Shown: one piece after another, positions 41,989 through 50,534 of the stretch
How positions within the stretch are numbered: the stretch's first letter is position 1
Layout of the letters: each line of letters starts with the position of its first letter
From: DASYLJ01 sp964404165
Lineage (GTDB): Bacteria; Desulfobacterota; Binatia; DP-6
Length of the DNA: 64,000 bases
NCBI GenBank assembly: GCA_964404165.1
Contig: CAYOIZ010000017.1
Location: 1 to 64,000 of the forward strand
Reading direction: 5' to 3'
Position numbers and translations under genes: made by a program
The notes under the pieces: model-generated
Databases searched by the model: none
What the model was told of the DNA's origin: nothing
Seen by the model: only the letters and a program-made list of their open reading frames with translations

Positions 41989-42261
41989 ATGACGACGACG
42001 ACGCGATTCGGCCTGCGGGCCGGCCTGACTGCAGCGATCTTCACCGCAGGGTTCCTGGCAGGCTCCGTGGCGCAGCGCCCGGCGGCCGCCGACATGAAGG
42101 ACATGGCCGGCTCGGCCATGGAGGCCGCGGGTGGCTCGGGCGGTGCGCTCGGTTCGGCCGCGAAGCTCGGGACGACGGTCACCGACATGCAGTCGCATCT
42201 CGACGCACTCAACAAGAACATGGCGACGTTGAAGGAGATCCAGGCGGCGCTCGGCGGCTGA
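41989..42261 (+). CDS. Small exported hypothetical protein
   Basis: A 90-residue protein with an excellent Shine-Dalgarno (GAGGAGG). The N-terminal hydrophobic stretch (LTAAIFTAGFLAGSVA) looks like a signal peptide or anchor with cleavage near AAA. The mature part is Met/Ala/Gly-rich and then helical (TVTDMQSHLDALNKNMATLKEIQAALGG), a probable short coiled coil. No family recognised. It is convergent with the DUF748 gene, whose stop begins at the next base. Confidence 0.65.
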   Translation: MTTTTRFGLRAGLTAAIFTAGFLAGSVAQRPAAADMKDMAGSAMEAAGGSGGALGSAAKLGTTVTDMQSHLDALNKNMATLKEIQAALGG

Positions 42262-45200
42262 TCAGCCGGCGGCACCCAGCCCGATCGTGACGGTCGGCGG
42301 TCCGTCGGCCGGCTTCTGCTCCTCGTCGGAGTCGGCCGGCGGCTCGCCCGCCTTCACGCGTTTCGCATCGATGCCGTGCCCCTCGACGAGGGACTTCTGC
42401 ACCGCGGCGATGCGCGCGTCGGTGAGCGCCTTCACCTTGTCGGCGGGGAGATCGCCGCGCTCGGTGAGCCACTCCTCGAGCGTGGCGGCGTCCTCGTCGT
42501 CGAGCTTGCCTTCCTCGTCCTTGGCACGGGCGTCGAGCGCGGTGCGGATGCGGTCGCGCGCGCCGCGCGCCGGCAGGTTCTTGAGCGCCCCGAAGACGCC
42601 CTGCGGCGCGCCGAGCTCGGCGGCCAGGGCCTGCTCGCGCAGCCAGCGGACGTCGGCCGGCGTCGCGACCGCCGCGAGCGTGATCCCGACGGCGGGCCGG
42701 CTTGCCATGAACTCGGCGAGCTTGTCGGTATTCTCCGACGACTCGCTCGTCAGCTCGGCGCGCCCGACGGGGAAGGTGATGCCGATCGGCCCGGGCCCTT
42801 CGCCCTCGCCCCCACCGAACGCGGCGCCGATCAGCTTGAGCGGCGACGTGAGCGCGCCCAGCAGTGCGGCGCGCAGCGCCTGTCCGATGATCGGTCCGAT
42901 GGCGACGGTGGTGCCGGTCTCGTCGACCTTCACCGGAATGTCGAATTTGATGTCGCCCTTCAGATCGCGCATCAGCGCCAGCGCGGTCGTGAGCGGGAGG
43001 CCGAACTGCTGCTGGAAGAGGCTGTCGCCTTCCTTCCCGGCCAGGTCGAAGTCGTGCAGCGTGAGCGCGGTGGTGGTGTCGTACTTGCCCTTGCCGAACG
43101 TCGCCTTCGTCGTGATCGAGAGCTTTCCCTTGGCGATGCTGTAGGGCGACATCGTGGTCGCGAACGGATTGAACGGGATCAGCGCCAGGTCCTTCGTGAC
43201 GATCTCGACCTTGCCGCCCTCGGGCTTCAGGTTGCCGGTGATCTCGATGGTGCCCTTCTGCGTGCTGGTGGCCTTGAGCCGGATCTTGTCCATCGCCAGG
43301 TCGGGCCAACGCACGTCCTTCGCATCGAAGGTGAAGGGCTTGAACTCTCCCGCCCAGAACGGCTTCACGGTGCGATCGCTGACGCGGACGCGCCCGTCGG
43401 TGAGTGCCAGCGTGCCGATGGCGACCGTGACGGGGGCGGGCGCGGTCGCGGCCGGAGCCGGTGCGGCGGCGGGCGTCGTCGCCGGCGTGTCCGTCGTGGT
43501 CGGCGTATCCGTCGTTGCGGCCGGGGCGGGCGTGAAGCTCGGCATCACCATGCCGGTGGGCGTGCGCGTCAGCTGAACGGCCGCGCTCGCGATGGTGAGC
43601 GCCGACAGCTTCACCGCGACGGGTGCGGGCGGCGACGGCGGCGGCTTCGCCATCACGCCGGTGAGTCGCACCTCGTCGATGCCGACGTCGATGCTCTTGG
43701 CGCCGACCGAGAACTCCTTGCCGTCGGCCTGCGCCAGCAACGGGTCGCCGAGCGAAATCTTGCCGGCGATGCCGACGTCGCCTGCCGGCGTCGCGGACGA
43801 GCCGGCGGTGAGGTCGAGGTCGAGCCCGAGCGTCCCCTTCTGCAGTACGTCGGGCGGCATCGCCCCGACCATCGTGACCAGCGGCGGCAGCGCCAGGTTC
43901 GCGATCACGAGCTTGCCGGCGAAACCGGGCGGATTGACGCGTGCGTCGCCGTCGAGATCGAAGGTGGCGTCGCCGATCTTGAGCGCGATGTCGACCGGCG
44001 ACGTCTTGTCGCCTTCGCCCGCGAGGCGATGCACACCGACGTCCACGCCGATGCCCATCGGCGGCCCGTGGCCGTAGACGTCGACGACGGAGTCGTGCAC
44101 GCGCACCGAGCCGACGGACCAGCGCCACGGCTTGGCGGGTTCGGCCGGCGGAACGGGCTCCGCGGGAGGTTCCGGGGCGGGCTCGGGCGTGGTGGCTGCG
44201 TCCTTCCCGACGAGCTGTCCCTGCCGTTTCGTCAGGACCAGGAATGGCAGCGGGTCGCCGCCGACCAGGCGCACCACCATCGACGCGCCGCCGACGTCGA
44301 CGGTGCGGACCGCGGCGCGCTGGTTCTGCAGGTCGAGCGGATCGAGCGTGACCGCGAGCCGCTTCCACGCCAGCGCCGGCTCGTCGAGGCCGCCCACCAG
44401 CACGGTGAGGTCGTCCACCACGACACCGCCGCGCAGCTCGTTCTTCGACCCCGTCTCCAGATGGTGTGTCACGGACAGCCCGACCAGCCCGCTGAGACTG
44501 GTCCAGCCGACGTCGGGTACGTAGACCCGGCTCCGGTTGAGCGGCAGCCGGCGTGCCTTGAGGTCGGTGTCGACGTCGAAGCCGCCGTCGGCGCGGATGG
44601 CGAGACGCGAGTCGATGCGGATGAGGCCCTGATCGACGGCGATGTCGAGGTGGAGGCGCGCCGGCTCGCCGTACGTGCCGGGCTGCAGTGCGATCTCGAC
44701 CACCTCGATGGCGTCGAGGTTGATGTCGAGCGGTTCGGCGCCACCCACCATGAGATCGCGGAAGTGCAGGCCGCCCTGTCGCAGCATGAAGCGATCGATG
44801 GCGATGCCCCAGGCCTTCGCCGGATCGGGCGGTGGTTGATCCGGCGTCGGCTCGCTCTTCGGCACCAGCGCCAGCAGGTTGATCTCGCCGTTCGCCAGGC
44901 GGTCGAGGGCCACCTGCGGGCTGTCGAGATCGACCTCTTCGAGACGGACGGTCTTCCGGAACAGCGCGAGCCAGCCGAGGTTCACGGCGAAGCGCTTCCA
45001 GGCGACGATCGGCGGGTCGTCGGCGGGCGCGGCGCCTTCCGCGGCGGGCTCCGGTGCCGGTCCCGTCTTGACGGCGACGTCCTCGAGGGTGACGCCGCCG
45101 CGCAGCAGTGAGAGGTCGACGTTGCCGACGGTGACGCGGGCGGCGAGTGCCTTCGACGCCTGCGATTCGATCAGCGGCCGTAGCGCATACGGCAGCGCGA

Positions 45201-45300
45201 TCCGGACCACCACCACCACCACGGCGAGGATCAGCCAGAAGCGCGGGCGCCGCAGCGGAGCGGTCCATGTGGCGAGGGCACCCATTCGGCTCGCTCGCAT
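42262..45300 (-). CDS. DUF748 AsmA-like envelope protein
   Basis: A 1012-residue protein with one N-terminal membrane anchor (about 20-42: FWLILAVVVVVVRIALPYAL) and a large periplasmic beta-rich body of the DUF748/AsmA type. Conserved DUF748 segments include SSLSG-type repeats, LTLHDFDL, FGLPLTTALALMRDLKGDIKFDIPV and GALTSPLKLIG. A Pro/Thr-rich insert lies near residues 585-630. The C-terminal ~200 residues have an OmpA-like stretch (MASRPAVGITLAAVATP). Such proteins are linked to lipid transport between membranes. The start could also be the ATG at 45285. Confidence 0.85.
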   Translation of the reverse strand: MRASRMGALATWTAPLRRPRFWLILAVVVVVVRIALPYALRPLIESQASKALAARVTVGNVDLSLLRGGVTLEDVAVKTGPAPEPAAEGAAPADDPPIVAWKRFAVNLGWLALFRKTVRLEEVDLDSPQVALDRLANGEINLLALVPKSEPTPDQPPPDPAKAWGIAIDRFMLRQGGLHFRDLMVGGAEPLDINLDAIEVVEIALQPGTYGEPARLHLDIAVDQGLIRIDSRLAIRADGGFDVDTDLKARRLPLNRSRVYVPDVGWTSLSGLVGLSVTHHLETGSKNELRGGVVVDDLTVLVGGLDEPALAWKRLAVTLDPLDLQNQRAAVRTVDVGGASMVVRLVGGDPLPFLVLTKRQGQLVGKDAATTPEPAPEPPAEPVPPAEPAKPWRWSVGSVRVHDSVVDVYGHGPPMGIGVDVGVHRLAGEGDKTSPVDIALKIGDATFDLDGDARVNPPGFAGKLVIANLALPPLVTMVGAMPPDVLQKGTLGLDLDLTAGSSATPAGDVGIAGKISLGDPLLAQADGKEFSVGAKSIDVGIDEVRLTGVMAKPPPSPPAPVAVKLSALTIASAAVQLTRTPTGMVMPSFTPAPAATTDTPTTTDTPATTPAAAPAPAATAPAPVTVAIGTLALTDGRVRVSDRTVKPFWAGEFKPFTFDAKDVRWPDLAMDKIRLKATSTQKGTIEITGNLKPEGGKVEIVTKDLALIPFNPFATTMSPYSIAKGKLSITTKATFGKGKYDTTTALTLHDFDLAGKEGDSLFQQQFGLPLTTALALMRDLKGDIKFDIPVKVDETGTTVAIGPIIGQALRAALLGALTSPLKLIGAAFGGGEGEGPGPIGITFPVGRAELTSESSENTDKLAEFMASRPAVGITLAAVATPADVRWLREQALAAELGAPQGVFGALKNLPARGARDRIRTALDARAKDEEGKLDDEDAATLEEWLTERGDLPADKVKALTDARIAAVQKSLVEGHGIDAKRVKAGEPPADSDEEQKPADGPPTVTIGLGAAG

Positions 45301-45399
45301 GAAAGCGCGGTGGCAACGAGAGTGTCAATCCGGGGAGGTCCTTCGCACTGCGCCGGGCTGTGCTACAGGGGCTGCGCAGACTCGAATCAGGAGGGCCTC

Positions 45400-45804
45400 A
45401 TGGGGATGATCCAGGAATTCCGCGAGTTCGCGGTGAAGGGCAACATGATCGACCTCGCCGTGGGCGTGGTCGTGGGCGGGGCGTTCGGGAAGATCGTGAC
45501 CTCGCTCGTCGGCGACGTCATCATGCCGCCCATCGGGCTCGCCGTCGGGGGCGTCGATTTCAAGAACCTGAAGGCCGTGCTGAAGCCGGGCGAGGGCGAT
45601 CTCCCCGCCGTCACCCTGAACTACGGCGCGTTCTTCCAGACGATCTTCGACTTCCTCATCATCGCCGTCGCCCTGTTCGTGGTGGTGAAGGCGATCAACT
45701 CGCTCCGTCGTACGGAGGAGGCTGCACCGACGGCTCCACCGCCGCCGTCGGACGAGGTGGTGCTGCTGGGGGAGATCCGGGATCTCCTGAAGGTGCGCGC
45801 CTAG
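45400..45804 (+). CDS. mscL: Large-conductance mechanosensitive channel
   Basis: A 134-residue MscL, the osmotic safety valve of the inner membrane. The N-terminal helix MIQEFREFAVKGN, TM1 with the gating segment IDLAVGVVVGGAFGKIVTSLVGDVIMPPIG, and TM2 (IFDFLIIAVALFVVVKAI) are all standard, and a cytoplasmic helix closes the protein. The CAGGAGGG site sits before the chosen ATG; an earlier frame start at 45310 is not supported. Its TAG stop overlaps the TAG stop of the convergent helicase gene within a single CTAG. Confidence 0.96.
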   Translation: MGMIQEFREFAVKGNMIDLAVGVVVGGAFGKIVTSLVGDVIMPPIGLAVGGVDFKNLKAVLKPGEGDLPAVTLNYGAFFQTIFDFLIIAVALFVVVKAINSLRRTEEAAPTAPPPPSDEVVLLGEIRDLLKVRA

Positions 45805-47219
45805 GTCGCGGATGTCGGCGCTGGCGCGGTGCCGCTCTTGCGGCGCCGGCGCCGGCGCTTGCGCTTGGCGGGGTCGGTGCCGGGCGCAGCGGCCTGCGGC
45901 GACGGTGCGGGAGCCGGGGCGGGGGTGCGCTCGGGCTCGCTGCGACGCGGGCGACGGTCGCGATCGTTGCGACCCCCACCAGGCCCACTGCGATCCCGGC
46001 GTCGATCCGGATGCTCGCGCGGCGGGCGCGGCGGATGCTTGATCTCCGGGAGCAGGCTCTCGTCGGGCATCTCGTGCGGCAGCTTGAAGCCGATGTACGT
46101 CTCGATGGCCTCGAGCCCCTCGACGTAGTCCTCGCACGCGAGGCTGATGGCGTGACCCGAGGCGCCGGCGCGCGCGGTGCGCCCGATGCGGTGCACGTAG
46201 TCCTCGGCGTCGAGCGGGATGTCGAAGTTGATGACGTGCGACACGTCGTCGATGTGCAGCCCGCGCGACGCGACGTCGGTGGCGACCAGGACGGGCAGCT
46301 TGCCTTCGCGGAAGTCGGCGAGGATGCGCAGGCGACGGCGCTGGTCGACGTCGCCGGTGATGGCGGCGGCGGCGATGCCGTTGAACTCGAGGTAGCGCTC
46401 GAGGCGCTCGGCGGTGCGCTTCATGTTGGTGAACACGAGCACGCGCGCGTCGGGAAGCTTGCGCAGCAGACCGATCAGCACCGGCATCTTCTCGGGCAGG
46501 CCGACGTGGTAGACGAGGTGCTCGATGCGCTCGGCCGTCACCTGCTCGGGCGTGGCGGAGACCTTCTCGGCCTCGTTCATGAAGACGTACGCCAGCTCCA
46601 TGACGTCGTAGCTCAGCGTGGCGGAGAACAGCATCGACTGGCGGCGATCGGGCGGCGGCAGCTGGCGCAGGATGTAGCGCAGGTCCTTGATGAACCCCAT
46701 GTCGAACATGCGGTCGGCTTCGTCGATGACGAGGATCTCGACGCTGCGCAGGTCGTAGACGCGCTGCTTGTGGTAGTCGATCAGACGGCCGGGCGTGCCG
46801 ATCAGGATGTCGACGCCCGACTCGACGTTCTCGCGCTGCTTGCGGTAGTCGACGCCGCCGTACACCGCCTGGATGCTGAAGCCGGTGGCGTCGCCGAGCA
46901 GCTGCGCGTCGCTCGCGATCTGCACCACCAGCTCGCGGGTCGGCGCGATGATGAGCGCGCGGGGAGCCGCGGGACGTCCTTCGCGCGGGTTGGCGAGCAG
47001 TCGCGTGAACAACGTGAGCAGAAAGGCAGCCGTCTTGCCGGTGCCGGTCTGCGCCTGTCCGGCGACGTCCTTGCCGGCGAGCGAGAGCGGAAGCACCTTT
47101 TCCTGGATGGGCGTGCAGTGCGTGAAACCGGCAGCCTGGATTCCCTCGACCACGGGAGCGGGGAGGTCGAAGCTCGCAAAAGTGCGTCGCCCCTCCGGGG
47201 AGGGTTCCGTGTTGCTCAC
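45801..47219 (-). CDS. DEAD-box ATP-dependent RNA helicase
   Basis: A 472-residue RhlB/RhlE-type RNA helicase. All core motifs are present: Q motif (FTHCTPIQEKVLP), Walker A AQTGTGKT, PTREL, TPGRL, DEAD (VIDEADRM), SAT, and the second domain VFTNMKRTAERL, TDVASRGLHI and HRIGRTARAG. The C-terminus (~370-472) is Arg/Pro-rich and ends in a Lys/Arg cluster, a likely RNA-binding tail. The start is a GTG at VSNTEPSPEG; an upstream GTG seven codons earlier is possible. Probably involved in mRNA turnover or ribosome assembly. Confidence 0.93.
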   Translation of the reverse strand: MSNTEPSPEGRRTFASFDLPAPVVEGIQAAGFTHCTPIQEKVLPLSLAGKDVAGQAQTGTGKTAAFLLTLFTRLLANPREGRPAAPRALIIAPTRELVVQIASDAQLLGDATGFSIQAVYGGVDYRKQRENVESGVDILIGTPGRLIDYHKQRVYDLRSVEILVIDEADRMFDMGFIKDLRYILRQLPPPDRRQSMLFSATLSYDVMELAYVFMNEAEKVSATPEQVTAERIEHLVYHVGLPEKMPVLIGLLRKLPDARVLVFTNMKRTAERLERYLEFNGIAAAAITGDVDQRRRLRILADFREGKLPVLVATDVASRGLHIDDVSHVINFDIPLDAEDYVHRIGRTARAGASGHAISLACEDYVEGLEAIETYIGFKLPHEMPDESLLPEIKHPPRPPREHPDRRRDRSGPGGGRNDRDRRPRRSEPERTPAPAPAPSPQAAAPGTDPAKRKRRRRRRKSGTAPAPTSAT

Positions 47220-47309
47220 GCCGCTTTGAATGACCGCCACGGTTGGGGGTGTCAAGCGGAAACCCAGCTTGACGCCCGCGCGAACGGCGTGGGACAAGCG
47301 GCCCTGGTC

Positions 47310-47567
47310 ATGAGCGAGAACGCAGAGCCGCTGCGCATCATGCTCGGATTCGTCGTACGGCAGTGCGCCCTGCGACTCGGGCATCGGCCCACCCCGGAAG
47401 AGCTCGCCGAGTGGGCCAACAATCAGCGGGATGCGAGCGGCCGCTACAACATCTTCGGTCGCGCCATCACGCCGGACGAGGCGCGCGTCATCCTGCGCAA
47501 CCCGGGTCGGCTGGTGACGGTGCGACCGAGCCCCAAGTGGGAGTTCCAGGCGATCGCGGTCCGCTAG
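47310..47567 (+). CDS. Small hypothetical protein
   Basis: An 85-residue soluble protein: an N-terminal helix (LRIMLGFVVRQCALRLG), then TPEELAEWANNQRD and a basic C-terminal half (ARVILRNPGRLVTVRPSPKWEF). It resembles a small helical adaptor or DNA-binding protein, but no family is recognised. It is divergent from the helicase gene and overlaps the start of the next frame by about 31 nt. Confidence 0.55.
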   Translation: MSENAEPLRIMLGFVVRQCALRLGHRPTPEELAEWANNQRDASGRYNIFGRAITPDEARVILRNPGRLVTVRPSPKWEFQAIAVR

Positions 47568-48043
47568 GCGAGGCGCGCGTTCCCGTCCTGACGGGGCGTG
47601 CCTGGGCCTTCGCCGACGGTCTCGCCGCGCACGACGTGTTGCCGGCGCGTGCCGCCGATCTTCCGCCGGCCGATGCGGCGAAGCATCTCTTCGGCGACCT
47701 CGATCCGACGTTCGCCGGCCGTCTCGCGCCCGGCGACGTGCTGGTGGCGGGGCAGCAGCTCGGCAGCGGTCCGGGCGGCGCCCCGGCCGCGCGGGCTCTC
47801 GCCGCCGCGGGCTTCGTCGCCGTCGTCGCCGGCAGCTTCGCGGGGACGTTCGCCGACGAGGTGCTCGCCGCGGGCCTGGCACCACTCGAGGTCGATGCGC
47901 CGAACGTGTTCCACACCGGTCAGCTGATGCGCATGAAGATCGAGGGCGGCACCATCGCCAACCTCTCGAGCGGCGATCGCCAGCCGATCCGCAATCTCAC
48001 CGAGCCCGTGCTCGCGGCGCTGCGAGATCGGCTGGGCGAGTGA
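47537..48043 (+). CDS. Degenerate aconitase/IPM-isomerase swivel-domain protein
   Basis: A ~168-residue protein resembling the small (LeuD/swivel) subunit of aconitase-family hydratases: GRAWAFADGLAAHDVLPAR matches the usual opening with D-x-ILPAR, and GDVLVAGQQLGSGPGG aligns with the substrate loop normally reading GxNFGxGSSRE. The Ser-Ser-Arg-Glu substrate residues are absent (GSGPGGAP). No large subunit gene is nearby. It may be an inactive or repurposed relative. The GTG start is uncertain, and its 3' end overlaps the convergent gene by 47 nt. Confidence 0.6.
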   Translation: MGVPGDRGPLGEARVPVLTGRAWAFADGLAAHDVLPARAADLPPADAAKHLFGDLDPTFAGRLAPGDVLVAGQQLGSGPGGAPAARALAAAGFVAVVAGSFAGTFADEVLAAGLAPLEVDAPNVFHTGQLMRMKIEGGTIANLSSGDRQPIRNLTEPVLAALRDRLGE

Positions 48044-49313
48044 CCTCCGCCGTCAGCGGCGCGTCGAGCTGACGGATCAGCGTCGTCTCGTCCCCGGGCC
48101 GATAGTTGGCGAGCCCGAAGACGCGCAGCTGGAACTCGTAGCGGCCCGCCTCGAGCTTCTGCACGTCCCGCCCGCGGACGGCCACCAGCGGTACGCTGCC
48201 CCGCTCCTTCTCCGGCGGTGCCACGCGCGTGGCGTCGTCGACGTAGACCAGCTCGAGCGGGATCGCGCGCGCCAGGTTCTCGCTCATCGTCGTCATCACG
48301 ACGATGGCGCGGTCGTCCTGGGTGAGCGCGAACCACTGTCCGGTGCTGTGGAAGGCGCGCTCGGCGTCGGTCATCGTACCGTCGATCGCGAAGCCGGCCG
48401 GTGGCGTGCCCGGGGCACGATAGGTCCAGCTCTCCATGCCGCGCAGGTCGACGCCGCCGACGGCGTCGATGCTCGCGAAGAAGACGCTCGGCGAGAACGG
48501 CAGCTTGAGCGCGCCGGGGCCGTAGACGTTCTGGGCGTAGAAATACGTGTGCGCGATGCCGGCGGTGAGGTGGATGCCGAGGCCGATGTCGACCTCGTGC
48601 CGAGAGCGGCGCACGACGCGGATCGGGCCCGCGGTCCACGCCGCCAGCGCGTGGCGGCCGTCGCGCTCGGTGAGCGTCCAGCCGGCGAGGCCGCCGTGCA
48701 GCCTGGCCTCGGCGCGAAGCCGCAGGCCGTCGACGAGATTCGATCCGAGCGGCTTGCCGAGCGCCACCGCGAAGTACTCCGGCAGCGCACCGACCATGCC
48801 GATGCGGTACTCCGCCGTGCGCACCGTGTCGGTGGCGGCGTCGTACGCGACGTAGCGACGATCGGTGCGCGGCGGCTCGTCGGCGACGACGACGTAGGCC
48901 CAGCCCGCGCGCTTCGTCAGCGGATCGTCGATGCGGATCTCGCGGCCCGCGGCCGCGGGGGGTGTGCCGGCGGGCGCACGATCGCCGGCGTCGCAGGCCA
49001 TGAAGACGAGCACGTCGTCGGGGTCGAGCACGCCGGGTCGATCGTCCCTGGTGGGCTCCGGGCCGGCCATGGCGATCTGTCGGCCGATGCGCTCGTCGAC
49101 CTGGAACGGGATCGGCTGCGCGGCGCCGTTCCGCCAGGCGACGACGCCGAGCTTCGCGAGCGGCGTGCCGCCGAGCCGTCGCAGCGTCATGCCGCGCAGC
49201 TCGATGTGCTCGGTGCGTCGCGCGATGGGTCCACACGGGCCGAGGGGGACGGGCTCGGCGGCCGTGGCGACGCTCGCGAGCACCACGAGCCAGACCGCGA
49301 CGCGCCAGGTCAC
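47997..49313 (-). CDS. Exported hypothetical protein
   Basis: A 438-residue exported protein: GTG start overlapping the upstream protease stop (GTGA), then a signal peptide (VAVWLVVLASVATAA). The mature protein is beta-rich, with WRNGAAQPIPFQVDER, RVVRRSRHEVDIGLGIHLTAGIAHTYFYAQNVYGPGALKLPFSP and GRYEFQLRVFGLANYRPGD near the C-terminus; the pattern suggests a carbohydrate-associated or outer-membrane-linked beta sandwich. No family is assigned. It is last in the minus-strand run after the M16 protease. Confidence 0.65.
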   Translation of the reverse strand: MTWRVAVWLVVLASVATAAEPVPLGPCGPIARRTEHIELRGMTLRRLGGTPLAKLGVVAWRNGAAQPIPFQVDERIGRQIAMAGPEPTRDDRPGVLDPDDVLVFMACDAGDRAPAGTPPAAAGREIRIDDPLTKRAGWAYVVVADEPPRTDRRYVAYDAATDTVRTAEYRIGMVGALPEYFAVALGKPLGSNLVDGLRLRAEARLHGGLAGWTLTERDGRHALAAWTAGPIRVVRRSRHEVDIGLGIHLTAGIAHTYFYAQNVYGPGALKLPFSPSVFFASIDAVGGVDLRGMESWTYRAPGTPPAGFAIDGTMTDAERAFHSTGQWFALTQDDRAIVVMTTMSENLARAIPLELVYVDDATRVAPPEKERGSVPLVAVRGRDVQKLEAGRYEFQLRVFGLANYRPGDETTLIRQLDAPLTAEVTRPADLAAPRARAR

Positions 49314-50521
49314 CCCGCCAGCACCGCCGTCAGCGTGGGTGCGGTCAGCGTGCGCCGCCACGCGTTCTCCACGTCCTGGCGCGACAGACCATCGAGGATG
49401 CGCGCCGTCTCGGCGAGTGTGGGATGCCCGGACACGGCGCGGGTGGCGTGCGCCAGCGCGCGGTCGAGACGCGAGTCGGCGAGGCGCGCGAAGCGATAGC
49501 GCACCTTCTTGCGCGCGCGTGCCAGCTCCTCGTCGGAGAAGCCGGCCGCCGCCTCCTGGCAGGTGCGCTCGACGGTCTCGCGCAGGCGCCGCTCGTGCTC
49601 GCGCGCTGCGCTGGCCGAGATGACGGCGACGGCCCAGTCGAGCCCCTGCTCGACGCTGGCACCGACGTCGTAGCCGAGGCCGAGCCGCTCGCGCACCTCC
49701 TGGAAGAGCCGCGCATCGGGATCGGCGCCCACGATCTCGATGGCGAGCGACAGGGCCAGCACGCGCTGCGCATCGGACGGCGCCGCCACCATGCGGACGA
49801 GGTAGGTCTGCGCCAGATCGGCACGACGCAGCCGGATCGTGCCGGTGGCGCCTCGCCGCGGGCGCGGCGGATGGCGGCGTGCCGGTGGACCGTCGCTCGG
49901 GAAGGCGCGACGGAGCGCGCGCTCGATGCGCGGCCGTTCGACACCGCCCACCAGGGTCACCACCATGTTCGACGGCGTGAAGTGCCGCGCGACGAACGTG
50001 CGGATCGCTTCCGGCGTCATCGCGCGCAGGCTCTTGATGGTGCCGCAGATGGGATGGCCGAGCGGGCCGCCGAAGAAACGACCCCACGCGCCCTCGTGGA
50101 TGGCGTTGGCGGGATCCTCCTGGCGTCCGCGGATCTCGTCGATGACGACACGCCGCTCCTTGGCGAAGCGGTCGGCGGGGACGACGGAATGGAACAGCTG
50201 CTGCGCCAGCAGGGCGAGCGCGTCCTCGACGTCCTCGTTGAAGACCTCGAAGTGCAGCGTCATGTCCTCGTAGCCGGTGTCGGCGTCGTGCTCGCCGCCG
50301 AGCTCGCCGGCGCGACGGTTGATGGCTTCCTGGTCGAGCAGCGGCGTGCCCTGGAAGAGCATGTGCTCCGTCATGTGGGCGATGCCGGGATGCGCGCCGT
50401 CGAAGCGCGAGCCCGCACGCACCGCGACGCCGATGGCGGTGAGGGGGCCGGGCATGGGGTCCCAGAGCACGGTGAGCGCACCGTGTTTGAGACGCTTCGG
50501 CTCTTGCCAGTTGCCGTTCAC
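49310..50521 (-). CDS. M16-family zinc peptidase
   Basis: A 403-residue insulinase-like peptidase. The inverted zinc motif HMTEH (H49, E52, H53) is intact, with the distal Glu region ERRVVIDEIRGRQEDP about 75 residues later. The second, non-catalytic M16 half (~190-403) includes YDVGASVEQGLDWAV. No signal peptide is visible, so it is probably cytoplasmic, as in the PqqF/mitochondrial processing peptidase-like group. It lies 13 nt after the aldehyde dehydrogenase gene and is coupled to the following exported protein gene by GTGA. Confidence 0.9.
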   Translation of the reverse strand: MNGNWQEPKRLKHGALTVLWDPMPGPLTAIGVAVRAGSRFDGAHPGIAHMTEHMLFQGTPLLDQEAINRRAGELGGEHDADTGYEDMTLHFEVFNEDVEDALALLAQQLFHSVVPADRFAKERRVVIDEIRGRQEDPANAIHEGAWGRFFGGPLGHPICGTIKSLRAMTPEAIRTFVARHFTPSNMVVTLVGGVERPRIERALRRAFPSDGPPARRHPPRPRRGATGTIRLRRADLAQTYLVRMVAAPSDAQRVLALSLAIEIVGADPDARLFQEVRERLGLGYDVGASVEQGLDWAVAVISASAAREHERRLRETVERTCQEAAAGFSDEELARARKKVRYRFARLADSRLDRALAHATRAVSGHPTLAETARILDGLSRQDVENAWRRTLTAPTLTAVLAG

Positions 50522-50534
50522 GCGACCGCTTGTA

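Noticed and set aside
42376..45111. 911-residue plus-strand frame opposite the DUF748 gene
   Set aside because: Arg/Asp/Gly-rich shadow frame. The minus strand has a membrane anchor and recognisable DUF748 segments.
47220..47885. Extension of the DEAD-box helicase by 222 upstream codons
   Set aside because: The added sequence is Arg/Pro-rich, antisense to the two plus-strand genes there, and the Q motif lies at the expected distance from the GTG at 47219.
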